A stretch of DNA of 64,000 nt from Daphnia carinata (GCF_022539665.2 NC_081339.1:5570017-5634016); one strand, 5' to 3'. Positions 1 through 11,243 are shown, counted from the stretch's first letter. Notes: generated from the sequence alone by a model not told the origin. A program made the numbers and translations.

Positions 1-196
1 CATTCGCGCAGAACCCAAGGCGCATGTCTTGGACGATGGCTGTACGTGAACTGGATCTTGCTCGTAAATTATCACAAAACCCCCAAACAAACCAACATTC
101 TGTAAACAGCTGGCGTGACCTTGAGCGAGGGGTAGATTTATTCAGTTCCATCAATCAGTTTGCTTCCTCCGGGCCTGATATTGAAACAAGCAAACA

Positions 197-213
197 GGGG
201 GGGGGGGGGGGGG
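197..213 (+). repeat. Poly-G homopolymer tract, 17 bases
   Basis: An uninterrupted run of 17 G. A comparable 19-C run lies at 19993-20011. Such runs are length-unstable and hard to sequence, so the exact count is uncertain. Confidence 0.85.
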
Positions 214-713
214 CAGCAACGGCAGAACGCGCCTCACCTTCAGTAGGCATTAATATCACTTTTTTTCTGTTCTGTTTCAGGCGTTTGCGTGTCTTTCCCT
301 TCGAAACACGCTCGTAACATAATGACAGCCTTCATGACAAGTTGGATTTCCCCTCCGTTTTTATAGTAAGATTTACAAAGCCACGAAAACAACTGCATAG
401 TGCATACGCAATCAAACTCCTTTGTCGAACTGCTAACTTGAATCGCTTTTTGATGAGATTTTAATTGCTCTAAACACCCATTATTGGTGCACCACAGACT
501 ATATGTTGTCGTTGTAGTAGACCTTGTTGCCACTAGAGAACGACACTACACGCACACGCCACGCATTGGCTCGATTTGGTCTTGCGCCATTGACAAATGG
601 CAAACCGCTAAATTTTTATTTGTCGTACTACCTGAATTGATAGAAACTTTGGAAGTAGACATATAGCCTGGTAACATACAAGCAAACTTGGCAACGCCGC
701 GCAGAGGCAGAGG

Positions 714-1010
714 GTGTTCGATAAATGTGGGGATAGGTACGAAGCAGGCGAGAAGATGCCACCTCATTTTACCCACCATTTAACCTTCCCGAACGATTCT
801 GTGACGCACGAGAGGTCTACGTCTCGTAACAGGCTATTTGTAGAGTGTGAACACTCGTTAAGCCCCAAGTTTGTATCTTACTGCGTTCATCGTGAAATTG
901 GGCGTGAATGTACGTAGCCAACGACGTGGAAATGACTCGTCAAAAAGGCGACCATCTAGTGGGAAAAGCCAAATCGAAAGGCCAAAGGTAAGTGACCGAG
1001 CGAAGGATTT
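714..1010. repeat. Diverged duplicate of the 3985-4285 sequence, copy 1
   Basis: Two blocks match the sequence at 3985-4285 in the same order: one around GATAGGTACGAA and one around ATCGAAAGGCCA followed by AGGTAAGTGACCGAGC. The second block reads like an exon end with a splice donor on the plus strand, so the repeat may derive from a 5' noncoding exon or promoter. Between the blocks the copies have drifted. No protein is evident. Together with the copied PHM piece at 3660-3930 this indicates segmental duplication around the PHM gene. Confidence 0.55.
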
Positions 1011-2009
1011 TCATTCTAATTTTAACCAAAATTTCAGTCGTCTCTTTGAGTTGGCGCATTTTTGATTTATTGCTTATTTGTTTTGTCCATCTCCTTCGTG
1101 TGAATTGTCATAGTGACGTAGTGTAAGTCGAAATTGGTCTGCTCGGCATGCCCTTGTAGAGGATTTGGTCAATATATAGCCCTCTGCTCAAGGGTCATTC
1201 TGCTATGGCTCTTCGAATTTAGACGTAGAAAAATAAGAATAATAATAACAACAACAATAATATGCGGCATCGCTCATACAATAGATGGATTTCGGGTAAA
1301 TTACGACGGATACCTGTCGTTGAATCCACGAATCCATCCGAACCCATGAATCAATGCGCAATTGGGCATTGGGGGACGAGCATTTTGTTTTTGATGGACC
1401 TTGGCCTTTTTTAATTGCGCAGTGCATCCAGAGAAGGTGCAGCTGACCGATACGACGTAGGTGACACATGGCACACATTGCCGTTGAACTGATTCATTGT
1501 CCACAACATACAATAATACAGAATAATTGATAAAACAAAAACACTGTGAAATTCTTTTGACACTTCAATGCCCGATTTATTAGATCGGCATACTCTGTTG
1601 AAATTCATTCTCGTTTAATAAAAAAAAATCAATCAATAATAATTTGTTCGAGACGCGGCCAGTTTAGACAGCGACGAAACACTTGATAAATCGCACACCT
1701 TTTATCGAGCCAATTTCATCCAAATTTCTTCGCTGTTCATACATCAATACTGGGCGTGACGGAGATTGATGGTAAGCAACACACCCTTCATTATGCCTCC
1801 AAATCAAATGAATTTGTCTGCTAGTTTCATGGACGTATAACTTTGCTCTTTCATTAAGGAAACGCATGTTCTTGCTGTACATGCCGTATATTTTTGCAAG
1901 AACATTATGAGCTTCATGAATGGAAAAACTGTTTGCATTTCAACAGCGCAAGGAGGTGAGAGAGAGCCAGGGGAAGTATGGCAGGTGTATATGCAGAGGA
2001 AGATGGCCG

Positions 2010-2978
2010 CTAAACGATCGGTAAAAAGTACCTGGAGTTGTACCATGCCAGATCAATAAAGATTTCACCTTTCTTGTATTGCGATACCTGCGCAGGAATT
2101 GGGAAGAACGGATTGGGTCGTGAACTGAATCGAACAAATCCTCCGACCGACCCTTGAACTTTGGCTTCTAGATTCCTGATGATTTGAACCCGGTGGCGTA
2201 AGACTTGCAACGGAACGTCAGCTTCTAAGTGAATCTCAACGACCAGCTGTTTGACTTTGTCGGCAAGGAAACCGGAATTCGCCATTTGTGGTAGGGCGTC
2301 CCATTCGGCGAATTCAACGTCGATTTTCAGGACGTCGATGAGCGCCAATTCTCCGTGTTGGCTTTTCAGCATGTCGTAGATGGACGTGACGGTTCTCATT
2401 TGCCATCCTTTGCTAGGATGCAATCTATCTTGGCCGTCCAGACCGAGACGGAAGAAATGGATGAACTGACTTCGATCGTGATCGCTGACGTTCATCGATG
2501 GATCGAAAGCGTAAACTTGGCAGCTGAATTTGGCCATAGCGTCCTCGAAAGACCATTCGTTGTTGATGCCAAAAGAGTAGACCAAACAATTGCCCGCATC
2601 GGGTGTGATGGACCTATCAAAGCAAACGGCTTTGTTGCCATCGGAAGCGATCACGCCTTTATAATCCATGACGCTGAATCCGATATCGACAGCGTTTTGG
2701 CAAGCAGAACTGTTGGTCCAACGCAAATATTGATACATCTCTTGGGCTGACATCGATTCGGTTGATTTCTTGCTGTTGGTCCAAGGGTCGTGACCATCGA
2801 TACAGGCAGTTTGTGACGATGACACGTGATCCTTTTGCGCCTCATCATGGAGCGGACGAGGATTGCGGTGAACCAACCACGTCACGATAACGGCAACAAT
2901 CATCGCCATAAAAATCACGCTGGCTTTTCGGTTTGCATTGACCAAATTGAACGAGGGACACATCGTTTTCCTGTTCAT
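2010..2978 (-). CDS. METTL24-like membrane-anchored methyltransferase
   Basis: A single-exon protein of about 322 residues. It has a short N-terminal stretch, one membrane segment near residues 15-37 (IFMAMIVAVIVTWLV), and a lumenal methyltransferase-like domain of the METTL24 type. Landmarks are YLRWTNSSACQ, the YSFGINNEWSFEDAMA block, VYAFDPS with its acidic loop, and DVLKIDVEFAEWDALP, the region expected around the S-adenosylmethionine pocket. The start at 2978 is chosen because an acceptor-like TATAG lies just upstream and the longer frame adds only an unconvincing N terminus. It is paralogous to 24328-25308 and to the fragments at 13490, 21998 and 22990. The family's substrate is not established; the anchor and the glycosyltransferase neighbours suggest a Golgi or secretory substrate, which is inference. 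Confidence 0.8.
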   Translation of the reverse strand: MNRKTMCPSFNLVNANRKASVIFMAMIVAVIVTWLVHRNPRPLHDEAQKDHVSSSQTACIDGHDPWTNSKKSTESMSAQEMYQYLRWTNSSACQNAVDIGFSVMDYKGVIASDGNKAVCFDRSITPDAGNCLVYSFGINNEWSFEDAMAKFSCQVYAFDPSMNVSDHDRSQFIHFFRLGLDGQDRLHPSKGWQMRTVTSIYDMLKSQHGELALIDVLKIDVEFAEWDALPQMANSGFLADKVKQLVVEIHLEADVPLQVLRHRVQIIRNLEAKVQGSVGGFVRFSSRPNPFFPIPAQVSQYKKGEIFIDLAWYNSRYFLPIV

Positions 2979-3659
2979 GGTGAAAACTATAACAAAAAAG
3001 AAGCACTCGTTACAGTAGCCGTTCGTTTGCTCGAGAGAGGCTGCGTACAAGCGTTTATAGCTCTTTTTGTTACATACTCAACATCGTGTCTACCTCTTGT
3101 AAGAAACGGCTTCGTGTGTAGCGCCTCTTGTGTAATAACAAGTACGTTCCTTACATTTACTTCGGTGTGTGGCTCCGCCTGTACACCTTTCGAAGAGTTT
3201 CAGGCTCCTTTCCTCGGGGCCGGCGTGCCCCGACAGATAGACTGGCTGGCGATCGTTTTTCACAAGCAACAGGAAAAATGCTGCTGGTCAGAATACTGAA
3301 GTTGAACCGATGCTGGGCGTTACTTTTGAGGGTACTCGGACTCAACTAAGGCATCATGGTTTCAGTCAGTTTTGCTGGGGATTCTCGTCCGTTTTTTCTC
3401 TTCATTTTTTTTTTTTTTTTTATAATACAACGGCGAGTAGAAAAAAATTTCCAAAATGGCACGTAAAAATCGGCGTGTATTCCAATTCCCAAGTAAAAGT
3501 TAAATATATGCATGTTTTGACAATCTGATCCATTGAGAATTTTGAAAAACAACAGACCAAGTAATCGTCTCCAAAATGTTTATTTTGAACAACGTCGTCA
3601 CAATAAGACAAGTGCACTATATTAAGGGCGCACCCTAACAACGATAATACATGATTTAC

Positions 3660-3930
3660 TTAAAGGAACGATGAAAAAAGGAACAAAATGGACGGAAAAT
3701 GTCATCAAGTCGTTGCTTTTTTGTTTCGGTTCTTCCGGATGCTGATGCCCATGGTGGACATCCACTGGCTAACGGGGAAAATATCTTCTTGCCGTTGAAC
3801 TTGTGATGGTTTTGTCAGGGGGTTTCCACTCTCACGTCACGGTCGACAGTCTCCTCAGTTATCGGTATTCTTTTTTTTTTTTTTTTCGCTAATTGTAGAA
3901 TTCGTGCGCAGTTGGTTAAACCGTTGTTCC
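3660..3930 (-). pseudogene. Truncated copy of the PHM terminal exon
   Basis: This stretch matches the last exon of the adjacent PHM gene (about 4520-4880) in the same order. Shared blocks include GAACAAAATGGAC, the GATGCCC...GGAC...TGGC region, CTTGTGATGG and the GTAGAATT.GTGCGCAGTTGG block. It is interrupted by indels and a poly-T run and has no intact frame. It stops about 60 bp before the repeat at 3985. It is a partial tandem duplicate of the 3' end only, without the copper-binding core. Confidence 0.65.
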
Positions 3931-3984
3931 AGCGCACGAATTTAGTTTGTCCCGACGTGGCAACAACGGACAGAGAGAACATTC

Positions 3985-4285
3985 TCGATAAAGATGGCGA
4001 TAGGTACGAAACTGGTGACAGGACGACGCCCCCTAATTTTCTAAAAACAAGTGTCGACACATTTCTCGAATGGCAGAGAAGAGTGTTGACGTCTTGCAGC
4101 GCTAGATTTCGATAGTGTGAACAGCATACATCTGTCAGTCTTGAATTTTTCTGGCTTTCGTCGTACAACTGGACGTGAATGCACGGCGTACTGTACAAAC
4201 AACATGAAACTGACGCATCTGAAAGGCCGATGACGTGGTGGCAATGGACATCGAAAGGCCACAGGTAAGTGACCGAGCCTCATCT
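3985..4285. repeat. Diverged duplicate of the 714-1010 sequence, copy 2
   Basis: It carries GATAGGTACGAA near the left end and ATCGAAAGGCCACAGGTAAGTGACCGAGC near the right, both shared with 714-1010. The donor-like CAGGTAAGTG is the best conserved part. It lies between the truncated PHM exon copy and the intact PHM gene, so it probably travelled with that duplication. Confidence 0.55.
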
Positions 4286-4511
4286 AATTTGACGAATGCC
4301 AAATTGACACGAATCGTCAAGCCGTGACGCGTGTTCAACATTTGAATTTCCAAGTAACAATAAAATCGAACAAAAACAACAATAGATTCTTGCAGTTGCA
4401 AGCGACAAATGCTATTAAATTTGCTTTCTCGAGTGTTTATTTTTACGTAAGCCATCACTTGAATCAACGTGTTGTATTAGGTGCTCACCTTGACGGTGCT
4501 AAAATCAACAT

Positions 4512-6343
4512 CTAAGAAAAGAGGCGACGAATAAAGAACAAAATGGACCAAAAGTGATCCTCACGTCGTTTCTTTTTGACAGCCCCGTCCTGGTTGGCCG
4601 TTTTGCTCATCGCTTCGTTCTCCTTTTCACTGAGGGTCTCCTCCGTTCCAGGAACGACGCTCATCACCGATGGCTGCTCAGGTTTCGTCGGCTCCTCCGC
4701 AGTTTGATGCCCGTCATGGACTTGAGTGGCCAACTGGAAGGTATCTTGCTCTTCAGTTAGTGACTGATTTCGCAATTGATTTTCTTCGCTCTTGTGATGG
4801 TCGACGATGTCGTGAGTGATCGGCTTTTCTTCGCCAATTGTTGTAGAATTGGTGCGCAGTTGGTGGTTCATTTTGCCGTGGATCGCGTAAGCCTCCAGCA
4901 CTGGATTGGGTGGAAGCGGTTGAATAGAATCAATCGGATAGGCTCGATTTTGTTCTTCATTGCACAAGTATCCGCACGACTGGAATTCCGTGCCGTTATC
5001 GGCGTCCGTGTAGTACATCATGTACACGTTGCACATCTCGTCGGACGACGACAGACCTATTCATCGAGCCACAAATCTCATTTTTGGATGATGGAAATTC
5101 AAGGAAAAAATCAGCGCCCACCTGCATAAGTAAAGGTATTTTTGCCGAGTGAACTGTATGTGCATCTCATTAGAATCTCGTCTCCTTTGGTCATGGCGAA
5201 TTCGCGCGTTGTCGGATAAAACGCCTGTGGCCATTGCGGATTGCCTTTGACCATCAGCTCTGTCGCTCGCGTCTGTACACACAAGTATGGGCGAATTTAA
5301 AAATGGGCGGAAGAAGAGATCCATGACAAACAGAGTATACCTTGGGATTGTACTTGTAGCTGGTGACGACCGTGCCCAGCCCGTGAGCGTGAACGCGGGC
5401 CGCAAACACGTGAATAGGAACCGCCGTGTCGATCGGGCAGCAAATGTCGGAATTGACAACTGAATCCACGAAAAATGGGAAAATTGTTCATCTAATATGG
5501 CTGGCAATTCACTTGAATGTCATACCAGCTTGATGAGGTGGGATCTCGGGCAGGGCCAACATTAACAAAATGCCAGCAATGTATTTTTGCCTGATCGATG
5601 TAAGAAGTTCAAGGTTGTTCATCGAATGACCATTCAAAATATTCACAGTGTCAGGTACGTACGGTTCACTGGTGATCTCGAGATCCAATCCGGTGTAATC
5701 CCGCACTCCTGGCGCCAGCTTGTTGGCGTAATGCACCTGAATGATCAGGTACTTGACTCTGGATTTGCCAGTGCCGCCAATGCGGAAGCCAACTGATGGA
5801 GGCAAACGAGTTCCATCGGCGTTTTTGGCCCAGGCGTACAAGATTCTCGTCGGTCCCGAACACGACACTTTGCCAGTTCCGTGAGAGCCACATTTCCTTC
5901 GGGCAATTTTTCAAAATCAGAAACGAACGAATATGTGCCGTTCGAAAAATAGATCAAGAAATTGCAGTTTGGGAATGTTTACCAAGAGGGTGTGGGTGAG
6001 TCCGACATGTCGCCAGCGCATCCGCTGAGAATCATGTGGTGAGCGCGTTCGGCTGTCCCCTCCACCCGGAATTGGGTAATGTACATTTCTTTCTCGGGTT
6101 TCAATTTGAATGCTGTGCAGATGTAATCGTCATCCTGGGCATTTCATTTTTTGGTTATCACTTCATCGTCGATAAACTGTACTGCGATTGCAGTTGGCAA
6201 AGACTTACCACGGTGGGGATGGCACCAGGCATTCGCAGCTGGTAAGTGTTGGTGCCGGCCAAAGGTTGCGGCATGTCGGCGAATCCATCCGAATGGTTGA
6301 CACCTCCGTACACAACGGTAATTAAAAATAGCCAAAAAGACAT
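4512..6343 (-). CDS. PHM: Peptidylglycine alpha-hydroxylating monooxygenase (PHM)
   Basis: A secreted or vesicular copper enzyme that hydroxylates the C-terminal glycine of neuropeptide precursors, the first step of peptide amidation. Six exons join in frame: 6343-6209, 6134-5983, 5896-5526, 5459-5341, 5272-5122 and 5056-4512, giving 490 residues. The protein starts with a signal peptide (MSFWLFLITVVYGG). The copper ligands expected from vertebrate PHM are all visible: the HH pair in AHHMILSGC, the histidine in QVHYANK, the HAH pair in HVFAARVHAHGLG, and the methionine in SSDEMCNVYMMYY. After the core comes a polar tail of about 150 residues rich in Glu, Gln and Thr, ending in a basic-hydrophobic segment (KKKRRE then WSILFFIRR). 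There is no lyase (PAL) domain, as in insects, where PHM and PAL are separate genes. Identification is firm; the role of the tail is unknown. Confidence 0.92.
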
Positions 6344-6751
6344 ATTGGATTGCCCTGTATTTGTTTGTTTTTTTATTTAACAGTCGAAATCAAAGACAAC
6401 GATCAAGGAGAAACGGGAAAAGGCGACTGGTTTTTACTGCTTCGCAGTTGCGAGTCGGACGAATGATTGCAGCTTTAAAAAAAAAAAAACAACAAAAAAA
6501 AAAAATCAAGGTATAATTTCATTTTTGGTTGAATCCAAAGTCATTGTGCGCTCAAGGTGAACCGGCGGAACATGAGGCTATTGCTGGCCTTTTGCAATGA
6601 ACTCTCGGCTTTGATGATGCCCTGCAACTAAAAAACAAGGCATTCCGGCCTTGGACCTTGAACGCATCATTTCCTAAATTGCTACAAAAAAAAAAACAAA
6701 AGAGTAATTTTTCATTTGGATAATTTTATTAACGCGTGTATTATGATTGCA

Positions 6752-7849
6752 TTATGAACAGGGGAAGTTGTTGGATGCGGCGAACGTGAATGGACAATGT
6801 TCCGCCAACAGACTCGAGTACACCGAATCACGTAAATTTCGTTTCATCTTCCCCATTGAATTCCACGTCACCAAAACAGCATCGTGGTCTTCTATAGATT
6901 TTTTGATCGTTTCGTTTTCAGTTCCGGTAGTTATCGCGAGTCTCGACCGACGCCAACGAAATGAACTTAGAGGTGGTAAGAAGACATGGTCTTGGTCAAT
7001 CAATCGGACATCTAGACATCGATTTTCAAAATGTTTATCCGGTTCATTGCCCCCGCATATTCGACCCATGCTGGCCTCTATCGCCGCCCCAAACCGCCTG
7101 CCATTCGGTGCCTCCTTCGAATCCATGTTGGCCATATTCAGGATCACTTCGTCGATCAAATGATGACCGTGGACTAAATGCAACATGTGAACGGTAACTC
7201 TACCATCCAAACTGTTTCGATCGCTGCGCTTGACGACGAAAAAATTGCTCCACTTCAACCAGTTCAGAGGCTTGATCGTGACGACGCTATCCAAGTCGAG
7301 CAAGAGGCCGCCACCTCTGAATAGGGAAACGGAGCGAAAATACTCTGACAATTGAGTGCCATGATGGCGCCATTTTGCTGCCTGGTACCAGCCAAAGAGG
7401 GCCGTGTTGTTGAAGTATTGAGTTTCGTCTGACAGCCGGATGATTTCAACGTTGCTGTAACGTCGCATCACGATGAACCAAGCGTCTGACCGAGATCCGT
7501 TGCTCATGAATGGCTGTCGCATGAGCAGCTGAACCGGACGGTCAGGATTGTTCCTAGCAGCTGATTCGATGGCGCAGCTTTGCCTGGCGCTCAAACAGCC
7601 GCGCCCACTCGTTTCGTGCATAACGATGCGTCGATTATCAATGGCCTCGAGATAACCGTGTCGCCATTGGACGATGTTTACGGTGTGTACTGCCGACTGG
7701 CCCTTTGATTGGTCCTGGCTGACGGCGTTTGTCAGCTCACGAGAGGGGAATGCAATCAGCCACAGGTGACAGGTGAGGATGATGGCGACTGCCGGAGCGA
7801 TGATCGCCTGCGTTATCCTGTACGATCGCTGCACACGTTTTAACGTCAT
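6752..7849 (-). CDS. Alpha-1,4-glycosyltransferase, A4GALT family (copy 1)
   Basis: A 365-residue single-exon type II membrane protein. Residues about 12-32 form the anchor (AIIAPAVAIILTCHLWLIAF). The lumenal part carries the family signature: MHETSG, CAIESAARNNPDRPVQLL, the sugar-binding DXD motif in GGGLLLDLDSV, and a C-terminal block with RICGG. Members transfer alpha-linked Gal or GlcNAc/GalNAc to glycolipids or glycoproteins in the Golgi. The DXD reads D-L-D rather than the D-T-D of copy 2 at 11533; both acidic positions remain. It starts about 460 bp from, and head-to-head with, the fucosyltransferase at 8308. The exact acceptor sugar cannot be read from sequence. Confidence 0.87.
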   Translation of the reverse strand: MTLKRVQRSYRITQAIIAPAVAIILTCHLWLIAFPSRELTNAVSQDQSKGQSAVHTVNIVQWRHGYLEAIDNRRIVMHETSGRGCLSARQSCAIESAARNNPDRPVQLLMRQPFMSNGSRSDAWFIVMRRYSNVEIIRLSDETQYFNNTALFGWYQAAKWRHHGTQLSEYFRSVSLFRGGGLLLDLDSVVTIKPLNWLKWSNFFVVKRSDRNSLDGRVTVHMLHLVHGHHLIDEVILNMANMDSKEAPNGRRFGAAIEASMGRICGGNEPDKHFENRCLDVRLIDQDHVFLPPLSSFRWRRSRLAITTGTENETIKKSIEDHDAVLVTWNSMGKMKRNLRDSVYSSLLAEHCPFTFAASNNFPCS

Positions 7850-8307
7850 TTCATCAAAATTTATTGGTTGAATACTGGTTAATGTCTATGAGCTTAAATG
7901 GGTTTTTAACTTACCGCAACAAAATATTTGGTCTGTTTTCTTGTTGTGGTCATTGTCGTCATTTTTGGAGGGCGTCTTGCGACACCAATTGTGCTGGACT
8001 GCTGGAGGGGAAAAGAGGAATGCCTTCAACTGGGCACAACACGGAGAGCTCCGCCTTCAGTGGAAAACTTGGCTTTCTATTGTGGCGCACTTAAGCGCCG
8101 TCTACCATCTACTTAACAGTGTGCGCACTCCAAGTAAAACTAGCGGATTTTGAAATTGTCTTCGAATCGGATAGTGCCTAACTAATTGTAAGTTTCTTAA
8201 ATGAAGGACAACTGTCACGACTCGCTTAAACTGAATCCTACCGTCGTCTTGTTGATTCGTTGTTCTAGGAAAGCCGACGAGCCAAGTTCAGGTGCGAGCG
8301 ATACGCG

Positions 8308-9732
8308 ATGAAAAACGCCAAGAAACTGACGTTGCTGGCCAGTCGGAGACTCCGCCTTGGCTGCCCGGGGAGAACAATGGCCAACACCCAACATGTGCTG
8401 CTCAGTACCCTAGCTTGTGCCGTTTTTCTCGTATGTTGTGTTATCCTCTACGCAAACGTTTCGGTATACGAAATTCGATTGACTTTTCTTTAATACCAGT
8501 CTGGTACTTTTACGTTAATTGTTTGCTGAATTTTTATTTAGGAAGAAGATAAGAGAATGAAAAGATCCATTGTCTCAGCCAATCGAGGTGAGGCAATGGT
8601 CAAATCGAATGACGTCAAGACGCCCGAACGAGAGACTGCGAGAGACAAAATCGGCAGACTGATTTTGTTCTGGACTCAGTATTTCGGCACAAGAGATTAC
8701 GAATTCAAACTGGGACAGGAAGGCTTTGCTGAAGCTGGTTGTCCAGTACGAAATTGCGTCTTGACGGCCGATCGGACGCTGTTCAATGTCAGCGATGCAA
8801 TCATTTTTCATGCCAACGATTTCGATGAAAATGATTTGCCAGACCCACGACATCGTCGACCGCACCAGCGATTCATTTTTTACAATTACGAAACAATGGT
8901 CGAGTTTGAGGACTACCCCATGTTCACCCAAACTAAACATTTCTTTAATTGGACCATGACTTATCGAAGAGATTCTGACATTTACGATGTCCGGCCGTAC
9001 GGTTCACTTAGAAGGCGGGCGGATGCGAGTCTCCCACCTTCTAGCATGCCCATCAGACTCACACCGGGTACACTACCAGCTGATCCAGCCTCCCTAATGA
9101 CGCCATTCTCAAACCGTTCCAAAAGTCTCCCAATTTTAGCCAAAAAGAAGAAATTACTCGCTTGGTTTGTGTCTCGCTGCCACTCCGACAGCCTCAGAGA
9201 AAAATATTTCCAACTGGTTGGCCAACACGTGCCCATCGACATTTACGGTGGATGTGGTCCGCTCAAATGCATGCCTTCGAGGAGCGAAAAGTGCGACAAG
9301 TTGCTGGACAGCTACAAGTTCTACGTGGCTGCCGAGAACGCCATTTGCGCCGATTACGTTTCAGAGAAATTCTACCGAGCCCTGGCGTCCGACATTGTTC
9401 CCGTCGTCTACGGAGGAGCCGATTATTCCGCCTACGCTCCACCATTGTCCTACATCGATGCCGCAGATTTCGTTTCTCCCAAAGCCTTGGCTAATTATCT
9501 GAAGCTGCTTCATGAAAACGACGGCCTCTACTTGAAATACTTTGACTGGAAAAAGGATTACGAAGTGGTGAGTCGACCGGCCGACGGTTGGTGTGAGCTT
9601 TGCAAGAAACTCAACGATCCCAATCAACTTGCTAAAGTTTACAAAGATCTAACCGATTGGTGGTTTCATAAGGACATACCCTGTCATTCTGGGTATGATT
9701 TCCTTAAAGGATTGCTACAGATCAATGTGTAA
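8308..9732 (+). CDS. Alpha-1,3-fucosyltransferase (copy 1)
   Basis: Two exons (8308-8463 and 8542-9732) join in frame to about 448 residues. Exon 1 supplies a short basic tail and the membrane anchor (HVLLSTLACAVFLVCCVIL). Exon 2 supplies the GT10 catalytic region: ILFWTQYFGTRDYEF, DAIIFHANDF, the FNWTMTYRRDSDIYDVRPYG block, and the C-terminal donor-binding part with VPIDIYGGCG, FYVAAENAICADYVSEKFY and VPVVYGGADYSAYAP. These enzymes move fucose from GDP-fucose to GlcNAc in N- or O-glycans in the Golgi. The region 8920-9645 is nearly identical to the inverted paralog at 25803-27248, while the parts on both sides are clearly diverged. Which linkage it makes (Lewis-type or core alpha-1,3) is not determinable here. 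Confidence 0.92.
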
Positions 9733-9910
9733 ACGATGAAAGAATTAAAGAGAGCCATATACTTTCCTATGTAAGAATTACAAGGTGAGAAGTGTGAGTA
9801 TGACTAACAAAAGATTGTATTTCCATAAATATGTACAGTTTTTTGTTGAACCAGTTGAACGCGTACACAATAAGTGTTTACGTCGTTTCTCATTGGGTTC
9901 AGCACATCCG

Positions 9911-11243
9911 TTACGGGTTCGTATGGAGTCGTAACTTGTAAATCAGGTATTCGTATACTTTCAGTTGGTAATCCTTGACGTAGTGGAAGGCCACGGCGTG
10001 TTGTGAGCAGCATTTCATGTCCTAAATTTCATTGACCAACAATGGAACCATAGTGACCGTACTGTTCACGACACACTTAGTAATACTGACCTGTTTGAGC
10101 GGAAAATAGAACGACCATTCACGCAGCATCCAATAATCTTCAGGTTTGTATTTCAAATGGCCGCATATCATTTCTTCCAGGCTAAACGGTAGAAAACGTT
10201 CCTCTTCGTTCTCATCACGAGAATCTCCAGCTGCCACGTTCAACTTTTCTAAACAGCTTCCTGCAACAAGTACAAACAGTTTTGTATGGTTGTCCAGCAC
10301 TGCACGAATCATTGGACAAAATGGATGGTGTACCTAACTTGGCATCCTCAAGTCCTTTGTGACCAGGTGAGCAAGCATTAGTTTTATTAGCAAAAGATGT
10401 CATTTCCACTTCGTTCGTGACATTGCCAATGCCCAGTTCGACGAACCGACGTACGGCTTCTTTCGTCAAAACGTAACCCGATCCACCGGACATGAAATGC
10501 TTGCCGTTGTTGGGATTTTCGTACCTAAATCCGAAATGGGTTGGTTTTGCAGCATCGTAGGAGGACAGCAAGTGACGCATGTTCTCCATCACAGCGTACC
10601 TAATTTAACACGGCAAAGTAACTAAAGCTCAACATTGCTGCAACTTTCACCGAGAAATGGTCTTTACGTGTCATCATCGGCCTTGTAGAACCAATCAGCT
10701 TCGTTCAAGTGATACGTGTAAATGTATTTGAGAGCCTCTTTGGTCTTGCCCCATAAATTGGCGTAGGTATCGTTCACGGGTAAGACGATGGCATCAGGTA
10801 ATACCTCATCTTTTAATGTTTGAAAGTGCGAGTTCCAGCAATCCGAATTTCACTTCAAATTTTGATTTACCTTGAGCAGAACTCATGAATAGTAAGGTGT
10901 CGCAACGTTTGCCCCAAGTTTCTCTAATTAGACGAGCTCTGTTGTGAGTTTTGGGAGACGTGACGATCCAGCAGAGAATTCGGTCTCGTTTCTTCAGTGA
11001 CATTGCGCTGGATGTGTCACTCATTTGTAATCCTGCCTCTGTTGTGAAATTTATTGTGTCGCCACCGTGGCCTTGCCAGTGAGTACGGAAGACACCGTGA
11101 TTGTAACAAGGTGAGTAACCGAAGAAATAAATGGCAACCGAAACGCCAAGGGTAAAACCAACTCCGATTCCAGCTGAGAATCCTTTACACGAAAGAAAAG
11201 TTCGACCCACCACCACTTTGTAATTTCTGAGCATTTGTATCAT
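9911..11243 (-). CDS. C1GalT1: Core 1 beta-1,3-galactosyltransferase (C1GalT1, T-synthase)
   Basis: The enzyme adds Gal beta-1,3 to Ser/Thr-linked GalNAc, making the T antigen of mucin-type O-glycans. Five exons join in frame: 11243-10871, 10809-10668, 10599-10334, 10260-10091 and 10021-9911, giving 353 residues; a second ATG at 11234 is also possible. There is an N-terminal anchor near residues 24-43 ([19 protein letters not shown]). The GT31 signatures are visible: [20 protein letters not shown], the metal-binding DDD in [24 protein letters not shown], and [14 protein letters not shown] followed by AGDSRD, with [12 protein letters not shown] near the end. All catalytic motifs appear intact. 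A DDD-less relative lies at 27809-28857 in the same cluster. Confidence 0.93.

Larger units (their letters stand above)
1..1990. other. Left-end intergenic stretch, no gene recognised
   Basis: No open frame here resembles a known family. A 17-G homopolymer and one copy of a dispersed repeat (listed separately) lie inside. On the minus strand about 1664-1910 there is an open stretch with the look of a real or decayed coding piece (it contains NERAKLYVHETSRQIHLIW), but it has no start, no clear splice partner and no family I can name. The rest is AT-rich sequence without features. Confidence 0.4.

Noticed and set aside
4324-4515. Short frames between the repeat and PHM on either strand
   Set aside because: They show no conserved content and no usable splice sites; they probably lie in the PHM 3' flank.
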